Assembly: GCA_942491955.1 (NCBI GenBank)
Contig: CALOCV010000030.1
Coordinates: 62,001-126,000 of the forward strand
Reading direction: 5' to 3'
Length of the DNA: 64,000 nucleotides
DNA from: CALOCV01 sp942491955
GTDB lineage: Bacteria > Chlamydiota > Chlamydiia > Chlamydiales > CALOCV01
How positions within the stretch are numbered: position 1 is the first letter of the stretch; each line of letters opens with the position of its first letter. The translations under genes and the position numbers were made by a program. The notes beneath the pieces were generated by a model. It saw only the letters and a program-made list of their open reading frames with translations. It was not told where the DNA came from and did not search any database. Shown one piece after another: positions 52,446-61,658 of this stretch.

Positions 52446-53678
52446 ATGTTGCACATCAACCCTTTTAATGATGGTTCGTATGAAAAAGAACAAGTAGCGG
52501 CCCCTATCCCAAGCAAAATTCCTGGGAAAAGCGGTCAAAAAAAGACGCGCATACGCCTAACTACAGGGAAAGAAAACACATATCCTTTACTCGATGCTTC
52601 ATCTGCGGAAAAGACCCATTATGCCGTGGCTGGAAGAATTCTCAAAGACGATGAGGTAGAAAAACATCTCAAAAAAAGGCTTTCAAAAGAGGTCGTTCTC
52701 ACAGCAACCACGGACCAAGGAATCGTACAATACGTCCTTATAAACAAAGCAAGTTTAGCCAAACGGCACGATATCAGCCTTTTCCAAGTCGAAAAAGAGG
52801 CGCAAAAAACAAGAAGAATATTATTAAAAAATTTCATAAATAAAGATCCTAACCAGCAACTATCGGATGCGATCATAAAAGAGTCCCCTCTATCCCAATT
52901 ACTTACCTCTCGTATCCAAAAAGAAGTGGCAATGCAAAAAAAAATCAAAGATTTTATCGCACTAATGAAAGCACCTCAAGAACAAAAACTAAAAAATTTT
53001 GTTAACACAGAATTGCTTCACATTAAGGAGATCCCACACCCTCCGTTGAGAAGGGCGTATCAACGCATTTTAAAGGCGTTATCCAAAGAATCCAATCCAG
53101 ACAAATACCAACCGTACATCCATCAACTGAAAGAACAAATCTGGTGGGATTTAGAACCTGTCTTAACAGGAGAAAAACAAATTCCCAAAAAAGAAGAAAA
53201 GAAAGAAGATGAAATTTTCCCTAGTAAAGAAAAGCCGCCTCCCGCTCATAAAAAGGAAGAAAAACCCCTCTTTCTCGACACAGAATCGCAGCCTAAGCCT
53301 GTTTCCGCATTCGACAAACAAAAAATTTCATTCGACAAACAAAAAGAAAATTTACTCTCTTGTTTCAATGAAATCGAAAAGATCCTGGAAAATTGGAATG
53401 AAAAACAATCCACGAAGCTACTGAAAAATAATATCCAATTATTTTTGAAACAATCGAAGGAATACCGTCCAGAAATCATCCATATTTTTACCACTTTTCA
53501 TAAGAAATTTGCCAATATTTCGGTGTGGTCAAAAAAAGAAATAAACGCATTAAGTGCATGGATTCATTCTCAAAAGGTTGTGATTCAACATTTACCCCTT
53601 TCTGTAACATTTGAGGAACTTAAACAAGATCTAGAATACCAAAAACATTTAAAAGATATTTTTGGCGACGACGAATAA
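52446..53678 (+). CDS. Unknown charged protein with Pro/Lys-rich linker
   Basis: 410 residues. TAGGAG lies 7 nt before the ATG. The N-terminal half (about 1-240) has long helices, e.g. EVEKHLKKRLSKEVVLTATT; a low-complexity linker (KEEKKEDEIFPSKEKPPPAH) follows; the C-terminal helical domain ends LKDIFGDDE. No signal peptide. The domain-linker-domain layout resembles the gene at 62663. No family recognised; a type III effector is possible but unproven. Confidence 0.65.
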   Translation: MLHINPFNDGSYEKEQVAAPIPSKIPGKSGQKKTRIRLTTGKENTYPLLDASSAEKTHYAVAGRILKDDEVEKHLKKRLSKEVVLTATTDQGIVQYVLINKASLAKRHDISLFQVEKEAQKTRRILLKNFINKDPNQQLSDAIIKESPLSQLLTSRIQKEVAMQKKIKDFIALMKAPQEQKLKNFVNTELLHIKEIPHPPLRRAYQRILKALSKESNPDKYQPYIHQLKEQIWWDLEPVLTGEKQIPKKEEKKEDEIFPSKEKPPPAHKKEEKPLFLDTESQPKPVSAFDKQKISFDKQKENLLSCFNEIEKILENWNEKQSTKLLKNNIQLFLKQSKEYRPEIIHIFTTFHKKFANISVWSKKEINALSAWIHSQKVVIQHLPLSVTFEELKQDLEYQKHLKDIFGDDE

Positions 53679-53764
53679 GAGCCATTCCCGCTGTGAATTT
53701 GTTTCCTGGAGAGAAAATAATTTCGAATTTAGCCATTTGAAGTGTGAAGACAGGTTCTTAGTTA

Positions 53765-53794
53765 TTGACAAATTCCTAGAATGGGTGTTATTCT
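53765..53794 (+). promoter_or_regulatory. Predicted sigma-70-type promoter
   Basis: TTGACA (53765-53770), an 18-nt spacer and TATTCT (53789-53794). It lies about 50 nt upstream of the next start codon and could drive the CT779-like gene and priA. Confidence 0.5.
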
Positions 53795-53843
53795 AAAAAA
53801 TTATTTATCACCCTTGTCATTAAACCTCTTTTAATTAAATAAT

Positions 53844-54533
53844 ATGCCGTCACGTCACCCCCTTCTCCAACTCATTCGCGATCTGAAGACCTATATCGAT
53901 GTCGAACCAAAACCCGCGGTGCCAAAAGAAAAAATCGAGCCTTTACCTACTCCTCCACTGACAAAATCCACTCCCATTCAGGCATCATCCCCTCCTGTTA
54001 TAAAAACGGAAAAGCCAATTCCTCCTGTTAAGAAACCCTCCCTCCCTTCTTCAGTTCCCTCTCCTTCACAACCTTTTTTCTCTTTAGAACCCAAAAAAGG
54101 AGCGTTTCTTCCTCCAGATATGCGTTGGAAAGACGTTTTCGCGAAAGTAGCCCCTTCTGTAGTGCAGATATCCACACCCCCATCTACCCATAGCCAACAA
54201 AAGATCTCGCTCCTTTTTCTTCACTCTTCGAAAGCACAAAAAGAGATCGACTTCCTCGAATCGGTCTCGAATGCCTTAGAAGGAATTGGAGTACGCGTCC
54301 GCCTTACCTATCTCGCCAAGGAAACTCAGGAGATATCTCACCTTCTTTCAGAAGTAAGCGGTATCATTGTAGCAGGTCATCTCCTCTCTTCTGCATCTCA
54401 AAGCGATCTTCCTCCTCATTGTCTTCTAGAAGAGCCTCTGTTTTACATCGACAACCCTGTTCATAAGAGAGCGTTGTGGAATCAACTCAAAATATTTGTA
54501 AAACAAATTCATCTAATTGATGACACGCCCTAA
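53844..54533 (+). CDS. CT779-like Pro-rich protein, 3' end within a MITE terminus
   Basis: 229 residues: a short helix (HPLLQLIRDLKTYI), a Pro/Lys-rich segment (about 20-85), then a folded part with KISLLFLHSSKAQKEIDFLE and SGIIVAGHLLSS. By position upstream of priA it corresponds to CT779, whose function is unknown. The last nine or so codons (IHLIDDTP, stop) are the end of a MITE-type repeat, so the original C-terminus may have been replaced. Confidence 0.65.
   Translation: MPSRHPLLQLIRDLKTYIDVEPKPAVPKEKIEPLPTPPLTKSTPIQASSPPVIKTEKPIPPVKKPSLPSSVPSPSQPFFSLEPKKGAFLPPDMRWKDVFAKVAPSVVQISTPPSTHSQQKISLLFLHSSKAQKEIDFLESVSNALEGIGVRVRLTYLAKETQEISHLLSEVSGIIVAGHLLSSASQSDLPPHCLLEEPLFYIDNPVHKRALWNQLKIFVKQIHLIDDTP
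54504..54532. repeat. Solo MITE end
   Basis: CAAATTCATCTAATTGATGA then CACGCCCTA matches the outer 29 bp of the palindromic element at 43199-43370 (complement of TAGGGTGTGTCATCAATTAG...). Only this end is present. Confidence 0.7.
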
Positions 54534-54555
54534 TAGGAATGCAAAAATAGCCCTC

Positions 54556-56759
54556 ATGACAGAACCTGCATCTTGCAAAAATGACACCCCTATCTACGCC
54601 TCAATCATTTTGGATGCTGCCATTGATCTTCCTCTCGATTACTCCATCCCCGCCCCCTTCTCTCCCGCATCCAAATAGGAAGCCATGTCGAAGTCCCCTT
54701 GCGCAATGGACTGCGAAAAGGGTATGTCGCAGCGGTCAAAGAGAATTCTTCGTTTCCACGCGTGAAACCCATTGCGCGCCTCCTCCAAGAGCGCCCCCTT
54801 CTTCCACCTGACCTCTTCTCGACCATCCTCTGGATGGCCCGTTACTATTGCACCCCCCTTGGTAAAGTCTTGCAAACCATCCTCCCCTCCCCCATCCGGA
54901 AAGAGGGGCGGCATAAGGAACAACAATTTGTTCGGAGAGAAGGCACACGACAAGAATTGATCGAGTGGATCAAGAAGCATCAGATGCGTTCACCAAAGCA
55001 AGCCGCCATTCTTGAGGCGTTGCTCCCCATAGAGAAAGGAATGCTATTAACGGAATTACTGGAACAAACCGGTTCTTCGCGTCAAGCAGTCGATGCCTTA
55101 GTGAAAAAACAATGCATCACCCTTGAAAAAATCGTGATCGATCGCTCCCCCCTTCTCCATGTGGAATACATTCCTTCAAAACCAAAAACATTAACCAACG
55201 AACAAGAAACTGCCCTCAAGCGCATTGTCGCAACGATCGATAAAAAGACGTTCGCTACCCATTTGCTTTATGGCATCACAGGTAGTGGAAAGACGGAAAT
55301 CTACCTGCAAGCGATTGCAGAAGCACGAAAACAAGGAAAAAATGTTTTGGTTCTTGTTCCTGAAATTTCTCTAACCGTTCCTACGATTGAAACGTTCTAT
55401 CGACGATTTGGGGACGGGATTGCCATCTTGCACCATCGGCTCAGTCCTGGAGAGAGATTTGACGAGTGGCAACGGATCCATCAAGGAAAAGCGCCCATTG
55501 TCATCGGCGCCCGTTCCGCAATCTTTGCTCCCGTTCCCGATCTTGGCTTGATCATTGTCGACGAAGAACATGAAGCCTCCTATAAACAGAGTGAACAAGC
55601 TCCGTGTTACCATGCTCGTGATGTCGCTGTGATCCGTGGACAATGCAACCAAGCAACCGTTGTTCTTGGAAGCGCAACGCCGAGCTTAGAGAGTTATACG
55701 AATGCAAAAAAAGGGAAATACCTGCTCAGCACCCTCACACACCGCGTTGAAACAGCCAAACTTCCCGAAGTCGTGGTTGTCGATATGCAAAAAGAGTATG
55801 AAAAAGCAGGTGGATTCACTCATTTTTCACAGCCATTACTCGATGGTATTGAAGAGAGATGGAAAAAGGGAGAAAAAGTGATCCTCTTCCTCAATCGACG
55901 CGGCTATCACACGGCACTCATCTGCCCAACCTGCCAATCCTCACTCCGTTGTCAGCATTGCGATATTGCCCTTACTTATCACAAAAAGGACCATCGCGTC
56001 ACATGTCACGTGTGTGGTTACACACTCTCTCCTCCGCCAAAGAGTTGCCATGAATGCCACTCGGACACACCCCTTGCCTTTCGTGGCGCAGGAACCGAAC
56101 AAATTGAACGTGCGCTACACGCGATTTTCCCCTCAATCCGCACTCTTCGCATCGATGCCGATACCACGCGCCACAAGGGGAGTCACCAAAAACTGCTCAA
56201 AGAGTTTTCTTCTGGTAAAGCCGACCTCCTGATCGGAACACAAATGATCGCAAAAGGGCTTCATTTTCCCGAAGTGACGCTTGCGGCGATCCTCAATAGT
56301 GATGCCTCTTTGCACCTCCCCGATTTCCGCTCGGCCGAAACGACGTTCCAGCTTCTTACTCAAGTAGCAGGACGAGCGGGAAGGGGGTTTCTGCCGGGAA
56401 AGGTGCTTTTGCAAACATCGCTGCCCACCCATTCGACCATTCTGCAAGGGGCGCAACAAGACTACGGTGCTTTTTACCAAACAGAGACAGAGAGCCGAAA
56501 ATTATTCCAGTTCCCCCCCTTTTACCAGTTGGTAAAATTTCTTTTTTCGAGCAAAGAGGCCAGGATAGCCCAAGACGAAGCGAACAGGGTAAGAACCCAA
56601 CTCATTGCAACACTTCCCTCTTCGTACCAACTCTATCCGGTGATTCCCTCAGGTCATGCAAAAATCAAAGATTTATACCGCTTCCAATTCCTTCTCTCCT
56701 CACCCAATCTATCGTCTTTTCCTGAAGCATTAAAAAGTTCAAGCACAAAATCTTCCTAA
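54556..56759 (+). pseudogene. priA: Primosomal helicase PriA with an N-terminal frameshift
   Basis: Replication-restart helicase. The ATG at 54556 (MTEPASCKNDTPIYASIILD) opens the N-terminal DNA-binding domain; this frame ends at 54681, and from about 54650 the protein continues in another frame (RIQIGSHVEVPLRNGLRKGY). A one-base deletion in the C-rich run near 54646-54652 explains it. The rest is complete: Walker A YGITGSGKTEIYLQ, DEEH, zinc cysteines CPTCQSSLRCQHC and CHVCGYTLSPPPKSCHEC, helicase motif VAGRAGRGFLPG. Matches CT778. Confidence 0.92.
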
Positions 56760-56823
56760 CCGCCATTGCCGCATGCTTGTCGATGTGAATCCCATATCGA
56801 CTTTTTTTTGAAACCGCTTTATC

Positions 56824-57879
56824 ATGGTTTTCATGTTACCAACGTTTTTTGACCAAATCTATGGACAGATTATTCTTATCATTGCAATAGCCATTGGTAT
56901 TGATCTACTCCTGCGCCTTGCACTCTCCTTGGCGAGAAAACAATCTTGGTATGTCCCTTGGGGACGCCTCATCGATGTTTCCATACGGACTCCTGCACAA
57001 TGGTTGATTTGGGGAAGCGCTCTTCTCATTTCTCTTGAACTCATCTCCATCCCCCTTCCCTGGATCCACTCTTTCCGCGTGCTTTTTATCATCGCTATCG
57101 TCACTTGGATTCTTATCAATAGTGTCAGCATTTTGGAACAGTATTTTTGGAATTGGTTGGAGCAATCTAAAGAGCGTAAGTTTGATAAAACCCTCGTGAT
57201 CACTTTAAGCCGTCTGACAAACTGTTTGATTATCATCATCGCTTTGATCATGGTCCTGGATACATTTGATGTTCCTCTGACTGCCGTTCTTGCCTTTGGA
57301 GGTATCGGAGGTATTGCCATTAGCTGGGCTGCAAAGGATGTGATTGCCAATTTTTTTGGTGGTTTCATGATCTTTATCAACCGCCCATTCACTGAAGGAG
57401 ATTGGATCAAATCAACAAACAAAAATTTCGAAGGGTATGTCGAACAGATTGGATGGTACATGACCCGGATTCGCTCTCTAGAACGAAGGCCAACTTTTGT
57501 TCCCAATGCCTTGATTACCGATGCTATTATCGAAAACCCTGGAAGGATGTACCATCGTCGCATCTCCACTCCAGTGACTCTTCGCTACCAAGATTTTAGT
57601 AAAATCGATCCCATTCTTACCCAAATTCAAGAGATGCTGCAGTCGCATCCTCATCTCGACAGAAAACAAATAGCTCTAGCCAATCTCACCGAGTTTGCGG
57701 ATGATGGCATCATCGTCGAGGTTTATTGCTTTACACATCGAACATCTCTTGCAGAATTTCGTGAAACCCAACAAGATATCCTGATACGTGTTGCGAAAAT
57801 CGTGGAAAATAATGGAGCAGAAATGGCCTATCCCACACGCACGCTACACGTCTTCCAAGAAGAGGGAAACCACTCATGA
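56824..57879 (+). CDS. MscS-family mechanosensitive channel
   Basis: 351 residues. Four or five N-terminal membrane helices, then the pore helix and MscS beta-domain: AVLAFGGIGGIAISWAAKDV, IANFFGGFMIFINRPFTEGD and VPNALITDAIIENPGRMYHR. The FGGIGGIAxxxA pattern is the MscS TM3 hallmark. It should release solutes under osmotic shock. Its stop overlaps the start of a small membrane gene (ATGA). Confidence 0.93.
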   Translation: MVFMLPTFFDQIYGQIILIIAIAIGIDLLLRLALSLARKQSWYVPWGRLIDVSIRTPAQWLIWGSALLISLELISIPLPWIHSFRVLFIIAIVTWILINSVSILEQYFWNWLEQSKERKFDKTLVITLSRLTNCLIIIIALIMVLDTFDVPLTAVLAFGGIGGIAISWAAKDVIANFFGGFMIFINRPFTEGDWIKSTNKNFEGYVEQIGWYMTRIRSLERRPTFVPNALITDAIIENPGRMYHRRISTPVTLRYQDFSKIDPILTQIQEMLQSHPHLDRKQIALANLTEFADDGIIVEVYCFTHRTSLAEFRETQQDILIRVAKIVENNGAEMAYPTRTLHVFQEEGNHS

Positions 57880-58052
57880 TTTTTCGTTGGATTCGCGCAT
57901 ATAAAAGCTCGACAAAAGAGACAAAAATGTTTATTTTCCAGTGGGCAATTTATTTTTTTCTTCTCATTGCCAGCACGATCTATTGTTATGCTCGCCTTGA
58001 TTTTCATCGTACAGCCCCACCAAAACAGACCCATACCCACTTAACCCCTTAG
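57876..58052 (+). CDS. 58-residue single-pass membrane protein coupled to mscS
   Basis: MIFRWIRAYKSSTKETKMFI then one membrane helix (FQWAIYFFLLIASTIYCYAR) and a short tail (LDFHRTAPPKQTHTHLTP). The ATG overlaps the mscS stop by 4 nt, a sign of translational coupling. lysS follows 9 nt later. No family recognised; it may be an accessory subunit, which is inference from position only. Confidence 0.65.
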   Translation: MIFRWIRAYKSSTKETKMFIFQWAIYFFLLIASTIYCYARLDFHRTAPPKQTHTHLTP

Positions 58053-58061
58053 TACATACTT

Positions 58062-59636
58062 ATGGTTACAACACCCTCCTATCATGAACACGAAGATTTC
58101 CGTTTGAGAAAAGAGAAACTTCAAGACATTCGACAAGCAGGTGTCGAACCGTATCCCCACCGCTACCCAACTCCCGACTCATTGTCCGATCTCTTTGTTC
58201 AATCTCAAGAACAAGAAGTGGGAAACAGTGAGCAAGCCCAATGTGGAGAAACACCCTCGTGTCGAGTAGCAGGTCGTCTCGTTCTTTTTCGTGCCATGGG
58301 GAAAAACGCTTTTGCCCATATCCAAAGTGGATCGACGCGAATTCAGGTAATGTTCAATCGAGACCATACCGTTGTTGAGGGATACCATCCCACTGAAGAA
58401 CAAGCCTTAACTCCCCACAAATTCATCGAGAAGAAATTCGACTTAGGAGATATCTTAGGTATTGAAGGTCATCTTTTCCGCACGCAAAAAGGAGAGCTCA
58501 CCATCTATGCAAAGAATGTGACTCTTCTTTGTAAATCACTCCTTCCTCTTCCGGATAAACACAGCGGCTTGTCTGACAAAGAGACGCGCTATCGCAAACG
58601 ATGGCTCGACCTCATTGCCAGCCCTGACGTCTATGACACCTTTCTTCTTCGTAGTCGCATTGTAAAAATCATTCGCGACTATTGCCATCACTTTCATTTT
58701 CTTGAAGTAGAAACACCGATTTTACAAAGCATCTATGGGGGAGCAGAAGCAAAACCCTTCGTGACCAATCTCCACGCCCTTGACCAAGAGATGTTTCTGC
58801 GCATTTCTTTAGAAATTTCACTGAAAAAACTCCTTGTCGGTGGCATCGAACGCGTCTTTGAAATGGGACGTTGCTTCCGAAACGAAGGCATCGATCGCAA
58901 TCACAATCCCGAATTCACTCTTCTCGAAGCCTACGCCACCTATTGGGATTACAATGATATGATGATCTTCGTTGAGAACCTCTATGAAAAAATCGCACTG
59001 GATCTCTTTGGAAAACCTGAGGTATCCCTAACCACATCGGAAGGGGAAACAATGATCATCGATCTTCGCACCCCTTGGAAAAAAATGACCATGGAAGAGA
59101 GTCTTGTGCAATACACGGATTTTGATCCACGTACCATGAGCGACAATGAGATGCGGCAAAGATTAAAAGCAAGCGAGCACGTCGATCTTACGGAACTCGC
59201 CCGACTCAACCGCGGGCTGCTCATCCAAACGCTTTTCGAAGTGGAAGTAGAGCCCCATCTCATCCAACCCCACCATATTATTGACTATCCCATTGAAACA
59301 ACCCCCTTGTGTAAACCCCATCGTGAGAAAAATCTTCGAGAAAAAGGAATCGTTGAACGATTTGAGAGCTACATCCTTGGACAAGAAATTTGCAATGCCT
59401 ATAGTGAACTTAATGACCCCGAAATCCAGAGGGATCTACTAGAGCTACAAGCAAAAAGACGGGAAATGGGTGATGAAGAGGCGAGCCCTTTTGATGAAGA
59501 TTTCATTGAGGCAATCTGTCAAGGCCTTCCTCCTGTAGCAGGTGTGGGTATTGGCATCGATCGCCTCGTTATGCTCTTCTCACAGGCCCATTCCATCCGT
59601 GACGTGCTCTTCTTCCCCTGGATGAAACCTCTATAG
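58062..59636 (+). CDS. lysS: Lysyl-tRNA synthetase, class II
   Basis: 524 residues. N-terminal OB-fold (VAGRLVLFRAMGKNAFAHIQ), then class II motifs: motif 2 FEMGRCFRNEGIDRNHNPEF and motif 3 VAGVGIGIDRLVMLFSQAHS, ending IRDVLFFPWMKPL. Full length, intact. Corresponds to CT781. Weak Shine-Dalgarno, so translation may be coupled to the small upstream gene. Confidence 0.97.
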   Translation: MVTTPSYHEHEDFRLRKEKLQDIRQAGVEPYPHRYPTPDSLSDLFVQSQEQEVGNSEQAQCGETPSCRVAGRLVLFRAMGKNAFAHIQSGSTRIQVMFNRDHTVVEGYHPTEEQALTPHKFIEKKFDLGDILGIEGHLFRTQKGELTIYAKNVTLLCKSLLPLPDKHSGLSDKETRYRKRWLDLIASPDVYDTFLLRSRIVKIIRDYCHHFHFLEVETPILQSIYGGAEAKPFVTNLHALDQEMFLRISLEISLKKLLVGGIERVFEMGRCFRNEGIDRNHNPEFTLLEAYATYWDYNDMMIFVENLYEKIALDLFGKPEVSLTTSEGETMIIDLRTPWKKMTMEESLVQYTDFDPRTMSDNEMRQRLKASEHVDLTELARLNRGLLIQTLFEVEVEPHLIQPHHIIDYPIETTPLCKPHREKNLREKGIVERFESYILGQEICNAYSELNDPEIQRDLLELQAKRREMGDEEASPFDEDFIEAICQGLPPVAGVGIGIDRLVMLFSQAHSIRDVLFFPWMKPL

Positions 59637-59644
59637 GAGGGACC

Positions 59645-60850
59645 ATGAAGCTCCATTTCGATGCTCGCGATTGGGATGCCCAATTATTACGAGCGCTCTC
59701 GTTTGCCTATTATGAAGGCTCTGATGTGAGTGAATGCTTAACCATCTCAAGCCGCATTGATCCCCAACAAATCGACAGTTGGTACAACGCGTGGTTGCAA
59801 GAGGCTCACAACCTCTTTGAAAGAGGAGAACAAGCATCCCAGGAAGGCAATACAGAGAGCGCACGACAAGACTATCTCCGTGCCAGTAGTTATGCAAAAT
59901 TCGCAATGGCATTTCTCTATCCCACACATACTGATGCACGGTTTCTGGCAGCATATGACTTACACAGCGCCTCATTTCATCTTGCTCTCCCTCTCTTTGA
60001 TCGCCCTGTTACCCATGTCGATATCCCCTACCAACATCATCGTACCCTGACGGGATTTTTCTTTTCCGGCTCTTTAACAGGAGATGCCGTACCCACATTG
60101 ATCGTCACAGGAGGATATACGAGTACCAAACAAGAAAACTTCTTTGCTCTTGGAGCCGCTGCTCTACAGCGAGGATGGAACGTCTTCTGTTTTGATGGGC
60201 CCGGACAAGGAGATATGCTGTATAAGCAAGGATGCCCCATGACTTATGCGTGGGAAGAGGTCATCACCCCGATTATCCATACTCTATCGGTCCGTTCCGA
60301 TGTCGATCCTCAGTCCATGCTGTTAGCAGGGCTTGGATGGGGAAGTTTGTTGGCCAGTCGCGCAGCAGCCCTTGAACCTCGTGTGCATGCTCTTGTTACC
60401 TATCCAGGACACTACGATGCTTTGTTGGGTCTTGAGCGTTCTATTCCCCATTTGAGAGAATTTCTTGAGAAGGAAGAAAAAACACAAATCCATCAAGCAT
60501 TTGAGAAAATTCTTTCCAATAAAACCCTGGGTAATAAGTTTTGTTCGCGCATGTGGATCCATGGTGTCGAAAGCGTCTATGCCCTTCTCAAAAATTGGTC
60601 TCACTACCATCTCCGGGAGCTTGGCCCTTTAATCCAATGCCCCACTCTTGTTTGTGATGCTGAAGATGAATGTTTGAATGAGGGGCAGGCGAAGCTTTTC
60701 TTTGACTCACTAACATGCCCCAAAGAATACTTTTTCTTTAAAGGGGTGAATGGCTCAGGGGAGCATTGTGAGGCAGGCGTTAGTGCCAGTGAACATGAGA
60801 AAATCTTCAACTGGGTCGCTCAAACGCTTGTCAAAGAAACGTGCCAATAA
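59645..60850 (+). CDS. Alpha/beta-hydrolase-fold protein without nucleophile serine
   Basis: 401 residues with a helical N-terminal cap (about 1-115) and an alpha/beta-hydrolase fold: PTLIVTGGYTSTKQENFFAL, VFCFDGPGQGD, then the elbow LLAGLGWGSLLASRAAALEP. The elbow normally reads GxSxG; here it is GLGWG (229-233), with Gly231 at the nucleophile position. Later segments (LVCDAEDECLNEGQ, GEHCEAG) hold the Asp and His. It resembles FrsA/DHPON-hydrolase-type proteins. AGGAGGG precedes the ATG; likely co-transcribed with lysS. Activity uncertain. Confidence 0.78.
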   Translation: MKLHFDARDWDAQLLRALSFAYYEGSDVSECLTISSRIDPQQIDSWYNAWLQEAHNLFERGEQASQEGNTESARQDYLRASSYAKFAMAFLYPTHTDARFLAAYDLHSASFHLALPLFDRPVTHVDIPYQHHRTLTGFFFSGSLTGDAVPTLIVTGGYTSTKQENFFALGAAALQRGWNVFCFDGPGQGDMLYKQGCPMTYAWEEVITPIIHTLSVRSDVDPQSMLLAGLGWGSLLASRAAALEPRVHALVTYPGHYDALLGLERSIPHLREFLEKEEKTQIHQAFEKILSNKTLGNKFCSRMWIHGVESVYALLKNWSHYHLRELGPLIQCPTLVCDAEDECLNEGQAKLFFDSLTCPKEYFFFKGVNGSGEHCEAGVSASEHEKIFNWVAQTLVKETCQ

Positions 60851-61658
60851 AAATTTGGTCAAGTTCTTCTTGACGTCCTTTCGATAAAAGAAACTTGGTC
60901 GCGCGCTTCAAGAGTTTCCCATAAAGAGAGAGGCCATATTCTTTCATCTCAGGAGAAAGTCGATCGGTTATCCTCCACAAAAAATCCCCTTTTGAGCGGC
61001 CCAGGTGTTCGGTGTCAACAAAGGCAATTTTTCCTGTGATGGTAAACGGTTGATTATGGGGCCAAGCATCGCACCCGCCGAGGTCGTGGAGGATCATGCA
61101 GAGTTCGGTCACGGCCTCTTGATCCATCGAACGATAGAGTTGCGAAAGAGGGTCGTGATCGTGATGTCCTCCTTTGACGAGGCGAAGTTTCTCGACGACG
61201 AGCATCGAACCTTCGCCGGGATGATTAGAACCTGGCATGAGATAGAGCCATTTTTTAGGTACCATCATGTGAGAAAATTGGTGTTCGAGGATATAAGCCT
61301 GCAAAATGTCCCGATTGTATATCCGCGTTAGGTATTTTTTTGCCTCCTTAAAAGGATCATCTATATTGAAGTGCTTTTTGTAGAGAACGTGAGGGGTTGC
61401 GGGATGGGCATAGACAACGACACCCCAAGGAGCTCCTTGACGGAAGACATAGAATCCATGCTTAGCAAAGTCCTCTTCCGTTTCGAGTCGTTTTCCTTCA
61501 CATAATCGATCAATTTTTTGTTTAAGAGAGCTTTTTTTGGAAAAAGCATACTCTTTCCAAGGGAGAGAGAACTCTTCAGTGGCAGAGAGAGATCCTTGTT
61601 CCTGGTAGATTCCTAAAAAGAGGACAAAACAAAGAAATAGTGGGGTCATCGATTTCAT
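60831..61658 (-). CDS. Exported protein with a kinase-like catalytic-loop pattern
   Basis: 275 residues with a signal peptide (MTPLFLCFVLFLGIYQEQGS). No certain family. The stretch VLYKKHFN (91-98), Asn/Arg-rich helix, VVEKLRL (154-160), then LHDLGGCDAWPHNQPF (190-204) and KIAFVDTEH (210-218) follows the order Lys, Glu, HD-loop with Asn, DTE of protein-kinase/APH-like folds. Export would be unusual for such an enzyme. Overlaps the methyltransferase gene by 4 nt (coupled) and ends 20 nt inside the convergent hydrolase gene. Confidence 0.6.
   Translation of the reverse strand: MKSMTPLFLCFVLFLGIYQEQGSLSATEEFSLPWKEYAFSKKSSLKQKIDRLCEGKRLETEEDFAKHGFYVFRQGAPWGVVVYAHPATPHVLYKKHFNIDDPFKEAKKYLTRIYNRDILQAYILEHQFSHMMVPKKWLYLMPGSNHPGEGSMLVVEKLRLVKGGHHDHDPLSQLYRSMDQEAVTELCMILHDLGGCDAWPHNQPFTITGKIAFVDTEHLGRSKGDFLWRITDRLSPEMKEYGLSLYGKLLKRATKFLLSKGRQEELDQIFIGTFL

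Noticed and set aside
53745..53762. IS5-type end (ACAGGTTCTTA) upstream of the CT779-like gene
   Set aside because: Only about 11 bp match and no partner end or duplication is visible; may be chance.
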